Below, in pieces: positions 8,051-16,249 of a DNA stretch of 62,289 bases. Each line of letters opens with the position of its first letter. The stretch's first letter is position 1. The notes beneath the pieces were generated by a model. The model was not told the origin of the DNA. It did not search any database and saw only the letters and a list, made by a program, of their open reading frames with translations. Source of the DNA: Xanthobacteraceae bacterium (GTDB lineage Bacteria > Pseudomonadota > Alphaproteobacteria > Rhizobiales > Xanthobacteraceae). The DNA lies in assembly GCA_028290465.1 (NCBI GenBank), contig JAQGJU010000110.1, forward strand, positions 1 to 62,289, given 5' to 3'. The position numbers and the translations under genes are program-made.

Positions 8051-8799
8051 GCCAGCAGCCCGACATATTCCTTCAGACCGACGTCGAGCCGGGCGAGACC
8101 GCCGGTCAGCGAGCCGAACGGCATGTACAGATCGCCACGCCCCACGGTGCGCCAGTCGACCGGATGCGGTTCGACCGCAAAGCCGGCTTGGCGGAACACG
8201 CCGACCGAGCGCGGCATGTGATAGGCCGACGTGACCAGCAGCCAGCGCTCGCCGGGTTTCGGCGCGGCCACTGCCTTGCTGAACACCGCGTTTTCGAACG
8301 TGTTGCGGGCGCGGTCCTCGATCAGCACGCGGTCGCGCGCGATGCCGAGCGCTTCAAACAGGCGCAGCGCGTGTTCGGCCTCGCCGAATTCCGGCCGGAC
8401 TAGGCTGCCGCTGCCGCCTGTGAACAAAATCCGCGCCTGCGGATAGCGGCGCGCCAGTTCGACCGCCGCGGTCATCCGTTCGGCAGCCTCGTTCAGCGCC
8501 GGCGTGCCGCGCGCCGCCGACACGTCCGGCGTCACGGCGCCGCCCAAGACGACGATCCCATCGGGCGTACCACGCGAGCTATCCCAGGCCGGGAAACGAT
8601 CCTCCAGGCCCAGCACCAGCGCATTGCCGAGCGGCGAGAAACCGGCGATCGACAATGCGATCAGGCTGCCGATCACCATCCGCCAGCCGGCACGGACATA
8701 GCGCGTTCGCAGCAGCAGCGCGCCGACGATGCCGAGCGTGATGATCAGGTTGGACGGCAGCGCGAAGAAGCCGAGGATTTTGGACAGCGAAAAAAACAA
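7969..8799 (-). CDS. YdcF/ElyC family (DUF218) envelope protein
   Basis: A 276-residue protein. Two N-terminal membrane segments (about residues 10-32 and 40-62) precede a DUF218 domain with GIVVLGGAV, GGSGSL, the RARNTFENA motif and LVTSAYHMPRS. ElyC/SanA-type members act in envelope integrity and lipid-carrier metabolism; others have unknown roles. The start is TTG at 8799, six bases after the RraA-like gene, because the next in-frame ATG would remove the membrane anchor. It probably shares the RraA transcript. Confidence 0.8.
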   Translation of the reverse strand: MFFSLSKILGFFALPSNLIITLGIVGALLLRTRYVRAGWRMVIGSLIALSIAGFSPLGNALVLGLEDRFPAWDSSRGTPDGIVVLGGAVTPDVSAARGTPALNEAAERMTAAVELARRYPQARILFTGGSGSLVRPEFGEAEHALRLFEALGIARDRVLIEDRARNTFENAVFSKAVAAPKPGERWLLVTSAYHMPRSVGVFRQAGFAVEPHPVDWRTVGRGDLYMPFGSLTGGLARLDVGLKEYVGLLAYWVTGKSSELLPGPSTTSPSADNANR

Positions 8800-8805
8800 G
8801 AGGAC

Positions 8806-9501
8806 TTAGCCCTTTTTCTTCCACGCCTCGTAACGCGCCTTGGCTTCGTCATTGGCCGGATAGAGGCCGGGCAGCGGCACGCCGCGTTCGACTTCGCTGA
8901 CCACCCAGGTCTCGTAGCGTTCGTGCTCCTCGCCTTCGGCCAGCACGAATTCGATCAAGTCCTGCGGGACCACGACCGCGCCATCGTCGTCGGCGACGAT
9001 CAGGTCGCCCGGGAAAATGGCGCAGCCGCCGCATCCGATCGGCTCCTGCCAGCCCACGAAGGTGAGGCCGTTAACGGACGCGGGCGCCGCCGCGCCGTTG
9101 CACCACACCGGCAGTTCGGTCTTGAGCACGCCGACCTTGTCGCGCACCACGCCATCGGTGACCAATGCGGTGACGCCGCGCATCTTCATGCGCATCACCA
9201 GGATGTCGCCGAAGATGCCGGCGCTGTCGATGCCCATGGCGTCGGCGACCGCGATGCAGCCTTCCGGCATCGCCTCTATGGCGGCCCGCGTCGAGATCGG
9301 ATTGCCCCAGCTTGCCGGCGTCGCGAGATCTTCGCGCGCGGGCACGAAGCGCATGGTGAAGGCCGGACCGATCAACCGCTCGCCCGGCTTGCCGAGCGGC
9401 TTGGTACCGCTCAGCCAGCATTTGCGGATGCCCTTCTTGAGCAGCATCGTGGTGATGGTGGCGGTCGTCACATGGCGCAGGCGGGCGTAGGCGTCGCTCA
9501 T
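8806..9501 (-). CDS. RraA-like / 4-hydroxy-4-methyl-2-oxoglutarate aldolase family protein
   Basis: A 231-residue protein. It keeps the RraA fold motifs: AMGIDSAGIFGDILVMRMKM, the TDGVVRD loop with its Arg-Asp pair that binds metal and carboxylate in HMG/CHA aldolases, and PGDLIVADDDGAVVVP. In this family some proteins cleave 4-hydroxy-4-methyl-2-oxoglutarate or oxaloacetate, and others inhibit RNase E. The length (slightly above 200) and the intact catalytic loop favour the aldolase branch. It is followed six bases later by YdcF. The true substrate is not shown by context. Confidence 0.82.
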   Translation of the reverse strand: MSDAYARLRHVTTATITTMLLKKGIRKCWLSGTKPLGKPGERLIGPAFTMRFVPAREDLATPASWGNPISTRAAIEAMPEGCIAVADAMGIDSAGIFGDILVMRMKMRGVTALVTDGVVRDKVGVLKTELPVWCNGAAAPASVNGLTFVGWQEPIGCGGCAIFPGDLIVADDDGAVVVPQDLIEFVLAEGEEHERYETWVVSEVERGVPLPGLYPANDEAKARYEAWKKKG

Positions 9502-9562
9502 CGGGGCAACATCCTTGTTTTGAAACCAACCCTATAAATTTATGCCGGTATCGTACCGCACC

Positions 9563-9617
9563 GGCGTTCAAGCAGGCATCATATCAATCTGGCGTTCACG
9601 CCGGCATCATACCCAAT
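9563..9617. repeat. Imperfect tandem copy of a gene 3' end
   Basis: Two segments of 26-27 bases, 28 bases apart, begin ggcgttca and end in a CATCATA...CAAT stretch. The second (9591-9617) encodes the last residues and stop of the VUT transporter; the first repeats MMPA-stop just after it. It looks like a local duplication of the gene terminus. Confidence 0.5.
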
Positions 9618-10171
9618 CGTTCGTCGCGCCGGCGCAGCCACGCAACCAGCGGCAGCGCCAGCAGCACCATCAGGGCCTTGCCGACCACCTGCCCGGCCAG
9701 GAAATCCAGCGAGCCGAAGGCCAGCCACAGGAACACGATGGAATCCACCACGAGGCCGACGAGGCTCGACAGCAGCACCGCCGTCATCAGCCGGCGCCGC
9801 GCCAGCGGTGTGTAGACCGCGAGATCGACCGCTTCGGACAGCAGGAAGGCGGCGGCCGACGCGATCACCAACGACAGCGGCGCGAACAGGCCGGAGAGCC
9901 CGGCACCGATCAAAATCGCGGCGGCCGACATCGCCACCCCGAGCCGGCGCTGCACCAGATCGCGCAGCACCAGCGCCGCCCCGATCATCAGCACGCCGGA
10001 GGGCGCCATAAGTCCCGGCGCCACCGGGATCAGGCACGGCCCATTCGGCGGGCAGACGGTGCCGACATGTCCGAGCATCCAGTTCGCGGCCGGAATGGTC
10101 AGGCAAAACAGGATGAGAAAAATAACGCCCTCAACCCAACGCCGTGTCTCAAGGTTCATCAGTTTGCTCAT
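9596..10171 (-). CDS. VUT family transporter (queuosine-precursor transporter-like)
   Basis: A 191-residue, very hydrophobic protein with about six membrane segments, starting MSKLMNLETRRWVEGVIFL. The LSEAVDLAVYTPL segment and SLVGLVVDSIVF match the VUT/YhhQ family, whose studied member YhhQ imports queuosine precursors such as preQ0. The start ATG at 10171 lies one base after the queC stop codon (TAA-A-ATG), so the two are co-translated. That link to queC supports a deazaguanine substrate. The specific ligand here is inferred. Confidence 0.82.
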   Translation of the reverse strand: MSKLMNLETRRWVEGVIFLILFCLTIPAANWMLGHVGTVCPPNGPCLIPVAPGLMAPSGVLMIGAALVLRDLVQRRLGVAMSAAAILIGAGLSGLFAPLSLVIASAAAFLLSEAVDLAVYTPLARRRLMTAVLLSSLVGLVVDSIVFLWLAFGSLDFLAGQVVGKALMVLLALPLVAWLRRRDERLGMMPA

Positions 10172-10172
10172 T

Positions 10173-10931
10173 TTACGCTTGTTGTTCTTGCCATTTGGTC
10201 CAGCCGTCAGCCCGTAGCCGGCATGCCGGGCACTCCCCGCAGCCATAGCCCCATTCGTGCCGGTGTTCGCGGTCGCCGAGATAGCAGGTGTGGGTGTCCT
10301 CGACCAGCAATTCGACCAGAGAATGACCGCCGATTTCATCGGCCATCGCAAAGGTCGCGGCCTTATCGATCCACATCAGCGGGGTATGGACTACGACGCG
10401 GCGGTCCATGCCGAGCGACAGCGCGACCTGCATGGCTTTGACGGTGTCGTCGCGGCAGTCCGGATAGCCCGAATAGTCGGTCTCGCACATGCCGGCGATC
10501 AGGTGCCGGGCGCCTCGCCGATACGCCAGCGCGGCCGCGAAGGTCAGGAAAATCAGGTTGCGCCCGGGCACGAAAGTGGTCGGCAGGCCGGTTTCGGCAA
10601 ACCTAATCTCGGCGTCGCGGGTCAGGGCGGTATCGGACATCGCGCCGAGCGCATCGAGCGCGATCATGTGGTCGTCGCGAAGGCGCGCGGCCCATTCCGG
10701 GCGAAGCGCCGCGATCCGTTCGCGGATCACCGGCCGCTGCGTCAGCTCTACCGCGTGGCGCTGGCCATAGGCAAATCCGACGGTCTCGACGCGGACAAAA
10801 CGATCGAGCGCCCAGGCGAGGCACACGGTCGAATCCTGCCCGCCGGAGAACAGCACGAGCGCGGTGTCTGGGCTGGGATCAAGGGGCACGAAGCGTCCGC
10901 GAGTTGCGTCAGATATGCTCGTATCGCGCAT
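10173..10931 (-). CDS. queC: 7-cyano-7-deazaguanine synthase QueC
   Basis: A 252-residue protein. The PP-loop SGGQDS is at residues 29-34, and the C-terminal zinc site is formed by cysteines in HTCYLGD and [11 protein letters not shown]. QueC converts 7-carboxy-7-deazaguanine to preQ0 with ATP and ammonia, a step toward queuosine in t[23 protein letters not shown] and the [12 protein letters not shown] segment are typical. It forms an operon with the VUT transporter. No queD, queE or queF is visible in the window. Confidence 0.93.
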   Translation of the reverse strand: MRDTSISDATRGRFVPLDPSPDTALVLFSGGQDSTVCLAWALDRFVRVETVGFAYGQRHAVELTQRPVIRERIAALRPEWAARLRDDHMIALDALGAMSDTALTRDAEIRFAETGLPTTFVPGRNLIFLTFAAALAYRRGARHLIAGMCETDYSGYPDCRDDTVKAMQVALSLGMDRRVVVHTPLMWIDKAATFAMADEIGGHSLVELLVEDTHTCYLGDREHRHEWGYGCGECPACRLRADGWTKWQEQQA

Positions 10932-10964
10932 CTGACTGCAGCGCGCAACGCTGGAATGGGACGC

Positions 10965-11789
10965 TCAGTCCCACTGCGGCGTGCCGGAGAACGCGTAATC
11001 CACCACCCTTGAGTCGGCTTTCGCCAGCGCGGCGATCTCGGCCATCTCAGCCTCGGACAGTGCGAAGTCGAACAGCTCGATGTTTTCCGCCAGCCGCTCG
11101 ACCTTGCTGGTGCGCGGGATCACCACGATGTTCTGCTGCACCAGATAGCGCAGGCAGACCTGCGCGGCGCTCTTGCCATAGGCCTTGCCGATCCGCGTCA
11201 GCACTTCGTCGCCCTTGGCCTTGCCGCGCGCGATCGGGCTGTAGGCCACGACCGCCATGCCGGCTTCGCGGGTCGCGGCGATCAGTTTCGACTGATTCAG
11301 AAACGGGTGGCATTCGAACTGATTGCACACCAGCGGCTCGGTCGAGATCGCCATGGCTTCCTGGAGCAATTTGACGTTGAAGTTTGACACGCCGATATGG
11401 CGGGCCAGCCCCATTGTCTTCATCTTGCACAAGGCGCCGAGCGTCTCCTCAAGCGGAATCTGCGGATTGGGCCAGTGCAGCAGCAGCAGATCGACCTCGG
11501 TCAGCCGCAAATGGATGAGGCGTTCCTTGGCCGCGCGTTCAAGCTCGCGCGGCGCGAAATGCGTCGGCCAGATCTTGGTGGTGACGAAGATCTCATTGCG
11601 CTTGATTCCGGAAGCCCGTAGCCCCTCCCCGACCTCGCGTTCGTTCTCGTACATCTGCGCGGTATCGATGTGGCGATAACCGAGCCGCAGCGCCTGCTCG
11701 ACAATGCGGGCGCAGACCCGGCCGCGCACATCCCAGGTGCCGAGACCGACCAGTGGAATGCGCGCTCCCTTGGCTTCGACGACGTGCAT
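10965..11789 (-). CDS. Aldo/keto reductase (first of three)
   Basis: A 274-residue AKR with DTAQMYENEREVGEG (catalytic Asp and Tyr), the VTTKIW lysine, LLLHWPNP (histidine) and the NADPH-binding IPRTSKVERLAENI. The family reduces aldehydes and ketones with NADPH; closest by motif are 2,5-diketo-D-gluconate reductase-like enzymes. An AGGAGAG ribosome site precedes ATG 11789. It lies 74 bases after the second reductase, with a 15-bp palindrome between them. Substrate unknown. Confidence 0.9.
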   Translation of the reverse strand: MHVVEAKGARIPLVGLGTWDVRGRVCARIVEQALRLGYRHIDTAQMYENEREVGEGLRASGIKRNEIFVTTKIWPTHFAPRELERAAKERLIHLRLTEVDLLLLHWPNPQIPLEETLGALCKMKTMGLARHIGVSNFNVKLLQEAMAISTEPLVCNQFECHPFLNQSKLIAATREAGMAVVAYSPIARGKAKGDEVLTRIGKAYGKSAAQVCLRYLVQQNIVVIPRTSKVERLAENIELFDFALSEAEMAEIAALAKADSRVVDYAFSGTPQWD

Positions 11790-11808
11790 GGATCTCTCCT
11801 GCGTTGGA

Positions 11809-11848
11809 GCATTTCCCGGCGAAGTAAAATCGGTTCGCCGGGAAATGC
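11809..11848. repeat. Perfect 15-bp palindrome between reductase genes
   Basis: gcatttcccggcgaa (11809-11823) and its exact complement (11834-11848) enclose a 10-base loop GTAAAATCGG. It belongs with the CCGGTT-core dispersed palindromes of this genome type and could stop or stabilise the reductase message. Confidence 0.7.
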
Positions 11849-11862
11849 GACCAGGTAAAAAC

Positions 11863-12684
11863 CTAGCTATCCCACACCGGCGAATGCGGCGGGTTGACCA
11901 CCCGCCCGTCCGGCCGCGTCAGGCCGGAAATTTCCTTCATCTGCGCATCCGTCAGCGTAAAGTCGAAGACGTCCAGATTGGCTTTCAGGTGCGCCGGATT
12001 GGCGGTGCGCGGAATCGGCACCATGCCCTGCTGGATCAGCCAGCGCAGCGCGATCTGGGTGACGCTCTTGCCGTGCGCCGCACCGATCCGCTCCAGCACG
12101 GCATCGCCGAGGATCTTGCCGCGCGCCGCCGGGCAATAGGCCGTCACCGAAATGCCGTGACGGCGGCAGGCGGCCACCACTTTGGCCTGATCGAGATACG
12201 GATGCACCTCGATCTGATTGGCGACCAAAGGCTCCGACGCGACGCTCACGGCTTCATCGAGCAATGCCGCCGGAAAGTTCGCGACCCCGATATGCCGGGT
12301 CAGCCCGTCCCGCTTGGCCTTGCACAGCGCACCGATCGACTCCTTGAGCGGCACCTGCGGATTGTTCCAGTGGATCAGCAGCAGGTCGACGGACGACAGC
12401 CGCAGCTTCTTAAGGCTCTCGTCGACGCCGCGAGCGAAATCCGCCGCCGCGAGTTGTTCCCAATAGACCTTGGTGGTGACGAACACATCGTCGCGCCGCA
12501 TGCCCGAGCCGGCCAAGCCTTCGCCGACCGCCGCCTCGTTGCCATAGCGTTCGGCGGTGTCGAGATGGGTGTAGCCGAGCTTGAGCGCGGTCTGCACCGC
12601 CTCGACGCAGACGGCATCTTTCAGCGTCATGGTGCCGAGCCCGATCGCGGGAATTTTGGCGCCGTGGCTTTCAACGTATTCCAT
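11863..12684 (-). CDS. Aldo/keto reductase (second of three)
   Basis: A 273-residue AKR beginning MEYVESHGAKIPAIGLGTM. It keeps DTAERYGNEAAVGEG, VTTKVYW, LLIHWNNP and IPRTANPAHLKANL. The ATG at 12684 starts two bases after the stop of the third reductase (TGA-AC-ATG), so it is the second cistron. It is clearly a diverged copy of its two neighbours, with the same N-terminal V-E-S/A-K/H-G layout. Substrate unknown. Confidence 0.9.
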   Translation of the reverse strand: MEYVESHGAKIPAIGLGTMTLKDAVCVEAVQTALKLGYTHLDTAERYGNEAAVGEGLAGSGMRRDDVFVTTKVYWEQLAAADFARGVDESLKKLRLSSVDLLLIHWNNPQVPLKESIGALCKAKRDGLTRHIGVANFPAALLDEAVSVASEPLVANQIEVHPYLDQAKVVAACRRHGISVTAYCPAARGKILGDAVLERIGAAHGKSVTQIALRWLIQQGMVPIPRTANPAHLKANLDVFDFTLTDAQMKEISGLTRPDGRVVNPPHSPVWDS

Positions 12685-12686
12685 GT

Positions 12687-13505
12687 TCAAACGTCCCATT
12701 TCGGTGCGAAGGGTGGCGACACAATGCGTCCGTCCGGCTGCGCCAGCGTGCCGATCTCGGCCATCTCGGCGTCCGACAGCGTGAAGTCGAAGATTGCGGC
12801 ATTCTCTGTCAGGCGCTCCTCCTTGGAAGTACCCGGGATCACGATCAGGCCCTGCTGCACCAGCCAGCGCAGCGATACCTGCGCGCCGGTCTTGGCGTGC
12901 TTGGCACCGATGCGGTCCAGCGTCGCGTTGTCGATCTTGCCGCGCCCGATCGGGCAATAGGCCGTGACCGACACACCGTGCTGCGCGCAGGCCGCCAGGA
13001 TCTTCTTCTGATCGAGCAGCGGATGCACTTCGATCTGGTTGTTGACCAGCGGCTCCGGCGACAGCTTCACGGCCTCGGCCAACAGCGCGACGGTGTTGTT
13101 GGCAACGCCGACATGCTTGGTCAAACCAGCGCGCTTGACCTTCGCCAGCGCATTGAGTGTATCTACGTAAGGGATTTTTGGATTCGGCCAGTGCAATAAC
13201 AGTAGGTCGACAGAAGACAGACCGAGTTTGGCAAGGCTCTCTTCAACCGAATTCTCAAGATCACCCGGCGCGAATTTGTCCCACCATACCTTGGTGGTTA
13301 CGAAGACTTGTTCACGCGGAATGCCAGAAGCTTTCAAGCCTTCTCCGACCTCGCGCTCATTGCCATACATCTGTGCCGTGTCGAGGTGGCGATAGCCCTG
13401 CTTCAGCGCTTCCGAGACGATTCGAGCGCAGGTCTCGTCCTTCAGCCGCATCGTGCCGAGGCCGATGGCCGGAATACGGACGCCCTTACTTTCAACGACT
13501 TGCAT
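12687..13505 (-). CDS. Aldo/keto reductase (third of three, promoter-proximal)
   Basis: A 272-residue AKR with DTAQMYGNEREVGEG, VTTKVWW, LLLHWPNP and IPGTSKEERLTENA. The start ATG at 13505 has GAGGAGAG seven bases upstream, the strongest ribosome site of the three. It is the first gene of the reductase run, which reads 13505 to 10965. The internal similarity of the three proteins, obvious over the whole length, shows tandem duplication. Confidence 0.9.
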   Translation of the reverse strand: MQVVESKGVRIPAIGLGTMRLKDETCARIVSEALKQGYRHLDTAQMYGNEREVGEGLKASGIPREQVFVTTKVWWDKFAPGDLENSVEESLAKLGLSSVDLLLLHWPNPKIPYVDTLNALAKVKRAGLTKHVGVANNTVALLAEAVKLSPEPLVNNQIEVHPLLDQKKILAACAQHGVSVTAYCPIGRGKIDNATLDRIGAKHAKTGAQVSLRWLVQQGLIVIPGTSKEERLTENAAIFDFTLSDAEMAEIGTLAQPDGRIVSPPFAPKWDV

Positions 13506-13608
13506 GCATGTTCTCTCCTCGGCCCGACTTGTTGTCAGCCGACCGCGCCGCATCCTGCCCTGCCGGGCGCGCGGTTTCCAGTCGCAATGGAGAGAAGACT
13601 GAGTGGGC

Positions 13609-13923
13609 TCAGGCGACGCCGGTCTCGAGCAGCAGGAAGGCCGTGTCGGGCGCCTGATCGATGATCTTCAAGAGCGCCCGGGCCGGGCCGCGCGGCGCGC
13701 GCTTGCCCTGCTCCCAGTTGCGCACCGTCTCGACCGGTACCCCAAGACGTGAGGCGAAAGCGGTCTGCGACAGCCTGGTGGCACCGCGAATCCGCCGGGC
13801 ATTGATCGCGGTGTCGGCCTGCCCACGTTGCGGCGTGGCGGGATTGGGCGGCAAGGCCCGCTCGCTGCCGTCGGGGAGAATCTCGACAATCCGTCCATCG
13901 GCCTTCAGGCGCACGCGCAGCAT
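13609..13923 (-). CDS. Small XRE-type HTH regulator
   Basis: A 104-residue protein. The N-terminus (MLRVRLKADGRIVEILPDGS) is a short beta segment. Residues 50-95 form a Cro/C1 helix-turn-helix (LSQTAFASRLGVPVETVRNW, then EQGKRAPRGPARALL). This layout matches HigA/MqsA-like antitoxin or stand-alone regulators common in Rhizobiales, but no toxin gene is adjacent. ATG 13923 has GGAG eight bases upstream. It may control the downstream reductase genes, a guess based on position only. Confidence 0.8.
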   Translation of the reverse strand: MLRVRLKADGRIVEILPDGSERALPPNPATPQRGQADTAINARRIRGATRLSQTAFASRLGVPVETVRNWEQGKRAPRGPARALLKIIDQAPDTAFLLLETGVA

Positions 13924-14006
13924 GGCAACACTCCAGGGAACGTCAGCCCCGTAAGGGTAACCCCACATGGTCAATGCGAGGTTAAGGCTCCGACTCGGCC
14001 AGCGGC

Positions 14007-14510
14007 TCAGCGTACCTTCTTGGTCGAATGGCTCATCAGCACCAGCGCCCGCAGCGCGGTTTCCCGGTTCTCGCAGAAAGCCATCATCGGATACGCCATG
14101 GTGCCCTGGAATTGGGCGTAGATGCCGTCGCACTTCGCGGTCTTTTTCTTTAGCCAGGCGCGCTGCTGGTTGCGCAGCACATTGAACCGCGCGGAATCCA
14201 ATCCCTCCCGCAGCCGCCCGTATTCCTCGTTCAGAATGACGTCCCAGGCCTGCGCGCCACGCCGGTAGCAATCGCGCTGCGTGCCGTCGTAGTCGTTGCC
14301 GACTTCGATCATGCAGGTCTTGGCGATCGTCTCGACGCACGGGTTTGGCTTGCCCTTGGCGGGCGTCTTCTCGGTCACGCAGGTACGGATCGCCGGCGCG
14401 TCGGCCGACTTGGGGTCGCCTGGCTCCTGGGCGGTGGCGGGCGCCAACGTCAGCAGGGTCAGCATGGCGACAGACGCCACGCCTCGAAGACACTCGCGAA
14501 TAGGCATCAT
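14007..14510 (-). CDS. Exported DUF1311 (LprI-like) protein
   Basis: About 167 residues. A signal peptide (MMPIRECLRGVASVAMLTLL then APATAQ) precedes a mature domain with paired cysteines (TCVTEK, PCVETIAKTCM, RDCYRRGAQAWD, KCDGIY, FCENRETALRAL). LNEEYGRLR followed by RNQQRAWLKK is the DUF1311 signature also found in the LprI lysozyme inhibitor. It is a periplasmic protein of uncertain role. Two adjacent ATGs (14510, 14507) follow a GAGAGA ribosome site. Confidence 0.8.
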   Translation of the reverse strand: MMPIRECLRGVASVAMLTLLTLAPATAQEPGDPKSADAPAIRTCVTEKTPAKGKPNPCVETIAKTCMIEVGNDYDGTQRDCYRRGAQAWDVILNEEYGRLREGLDSARFNVLRNQQRAWLKKKTAKCDGIYAQFQGTMAYPMMAFCENRETALRALVLMSHSTKKVR

Positions 14511-14596
14511 TTCTCTCACAGCCGCGAAATCGGTCCGCCATTGGTGCGGCGTACCCGCGCTTTGGTTCACCGGCCGTTCGAGGTTCGGAACAGCGC

Positions 14597-16210
14597 CTAT
14601 CCGCCGCCGGCCGGCCGCACCTGCTTGTCGATGGCCGCGACGGCGTGCCAGGCCGCCAGCAGCGCGCCTTCCTGCCAGCCGCTCCAGAACGTGATGTGGT
14701 CGCCGGCCACGATGAAGCGCCCCTGCGGCTGCGCCAGCACCTGCACGTTGGGGCCGAAGTCCCCGGCGTCCTCATCGGCCCAGCCGCCCTGCTGGAATTC
14801 CATATTGTTCCAGCCGATCGCGAGGCCGTGCTGGACATGCTGGGTGTATCCGGGATGCAGCCGCTCGCCCTGCTGGCGCGCGATCCGCAGCCGATCGGCG
14901 ACGGGCCGTTTGTTGAACTCGACCGCCGCGTCGCCCCGCATATAGGCGCCGGTCAAAACGCCCGTGGCGCTGAGATATCCCGACGACGGATACCAGATCT
15001 GATCGATGGTCTCGCTGGTCCACGAGATGCCGCCATAGATGTTGGCGTCGATTTCCCAGAACCGCGGCGCCTGCCAGCCGACCTTGCCGGCTGCCATGAT
15101 GGGCAGCTTCTTGGCCGCCTCCATGAACGGCGCGGGAAGATTGGTCTTCATGTTGCGGAAGATCGACATCGGGATCGTCGACACGCAGTAGTCGGCGTCG
15201 AGCGTGCGGGGTGTTCCAGAATCTACATAGTTGATCCGAACCCGGTCGCCCTGCACGTCGATCTCGGTGGCCTTGGCGCCGTAGCGAATCAGCCCTTCCA
15301 GCGTACCGAGCTGGCGCGACAAAGGCTGGCGCAGGAAGCCCTTGAAGAACATGTCCATGCCGCCGGTCGGCTGCATCAGCGAGGTCTGCCAATAGACCTC
15401 GCCGTCGCGGAACAGCCAGTCGTCCCACACATTGGAGCGCAGGATCTCTTCGAGCTTGAGCGGGCTCAGCGGCTTGCCCGGATCGGCGACACCGGGCGGC
15501 CGCTCATAGCCGGCGCGCGCGTGCTGGTTCTTGTAGGAATACGCGGTGTTCTTGCTGGACCGGTCGGCCGGGCTGAGATCGCCGAACTGCACCAGCATCT
15601 CTTGCAGCTTTTCAAGATCGTCCTTGCCGATCGGCAATTCGAGTTCGGGACGGCGCGAGCACTTGTCCAGCAGTTCGGCGACGTGGCCCTGCAGGCTGTG
15701 ATACGCCTCGCGCACCGGGCGGGTCTTGCCGGCCTCCGGCGTGCCCGAACGAATGAGGTTGGCGCGGCTGGCGAAGATGTACGGCTCCAGCGCCACGTTG
15801 AAGCGCCGGCAGTAATCGATGACATGGACATGGTGGTGCGGGATGCGGCCCGGGCCGGCGTTCAGGTATTGGCCGTCGTCGAAGGTGCATTCCTGCGCGT
15901 CGTGCCCCATCTCCTGGAAGCGGTCGCCGCGCCGCAACGTGAGACTGCGCCCGCCCGCCCGCCGCGTCGGTTCCAGGATGATGCAGGTGTAGCCGGCGCG
16001 GTCGAGCTCATACGCCGTGCACAGGCCGGAGACACCGGCACCCAGGATCGCGACGGTCTTGCCCTGGCCGGATTCGCGCGGCAACGCGAGGCTGGCGGCC
16101 ATGGCGGGCGGCGGCTTGAGGAAATCCCACGCCGCCAGCGTTTCATAGACCGCTCCGGCGCCGCCCAGACGGGCCATTCCGCGCAGCATACCCCGGCGTG
16201 TCATCGGCAT
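14597..16210 (-). CDS. Tat-exported flavin monoamine oxidase
   Basis: A 537-residue flavoprotein. A twin-arginine leader (TRRGMLRGMARLGGAGAV) is followed by the FAD dinucleotide motif ILGAGVSGLCTAYELDRAGY at about residues 55-74 and the RAGGRS pyrophosphate loop. The C-terminus closes with FIVAGDHITFWSGWQEGALL, a flavin-contact motif of amine oxidases. The family oxidises amines or amino acids to imines with release of hydrogen peroxide. The ATG at 16210 has AGGAGG seven bases upstream. Likely periplasmic; substrate unknown. Confidence 0.88.
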   Translation of the reverse strand: MPMTRRGMLRGMARLGGAGAVYETLAAWDFLKPPPAMAASLALPRESGQGKTVAILGAGVSGLCTAYELDRAGYTCIILEPTRRAGGRSLTLRRGDRFQEMGHDAQECTFDDGQYLNAGPGRIPHHHVHVIDYCRRFNVALEPYIFASRANLIRSGTPEAGKTRPVREAYHSLQGHVAELLDKCSRRPELELPIGKDDLEKLQEMLVQFGDLSPADRSSKNTAYSYKNQHARAGYERPPGVADPGKPLSPLKLEEILRSNVWDDWLFRDGEVYWQTSLMQPTGGMDMFFKGFLRQPLSRQLGTLEGLIRYGAKATEIDVQGDRVRINYVDSGTPRTLDADYCVSTIPMSIFRNMKTNLPAPFMEAAKKLPIMAAGKVGWQAPRFWEIDANIYGGISWTSETIDQIWYPSSGYLSATGVLTGAYMRGDAAVEFNKRPVADRLRIARQQGERLHPGYTQHVQHGLAIGWNNMEFQQGGWADEDAGDFGPNVQVLAQPQGRFIVAGDHITFWSGWQEGALLAAWHAVAAIDKQVRPAGGG

Positions 16211-16249
16211 AGTGGCCTCCTGGTGTGTCCGTATTCGACGCGTTGACGG

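Noticed and set aside
14645-16246. A 533-codon plus-strand frame opposite the amine oxidase gene
   Set aside because: It is the shadow of a GC-rich gene in the opposite frame; it has no recognisable domain or ribosome site, while the minus-strand frame carries full FAD motifs. The long frames at 18231-19448 and 29476-31218 were dropped for the same reason.
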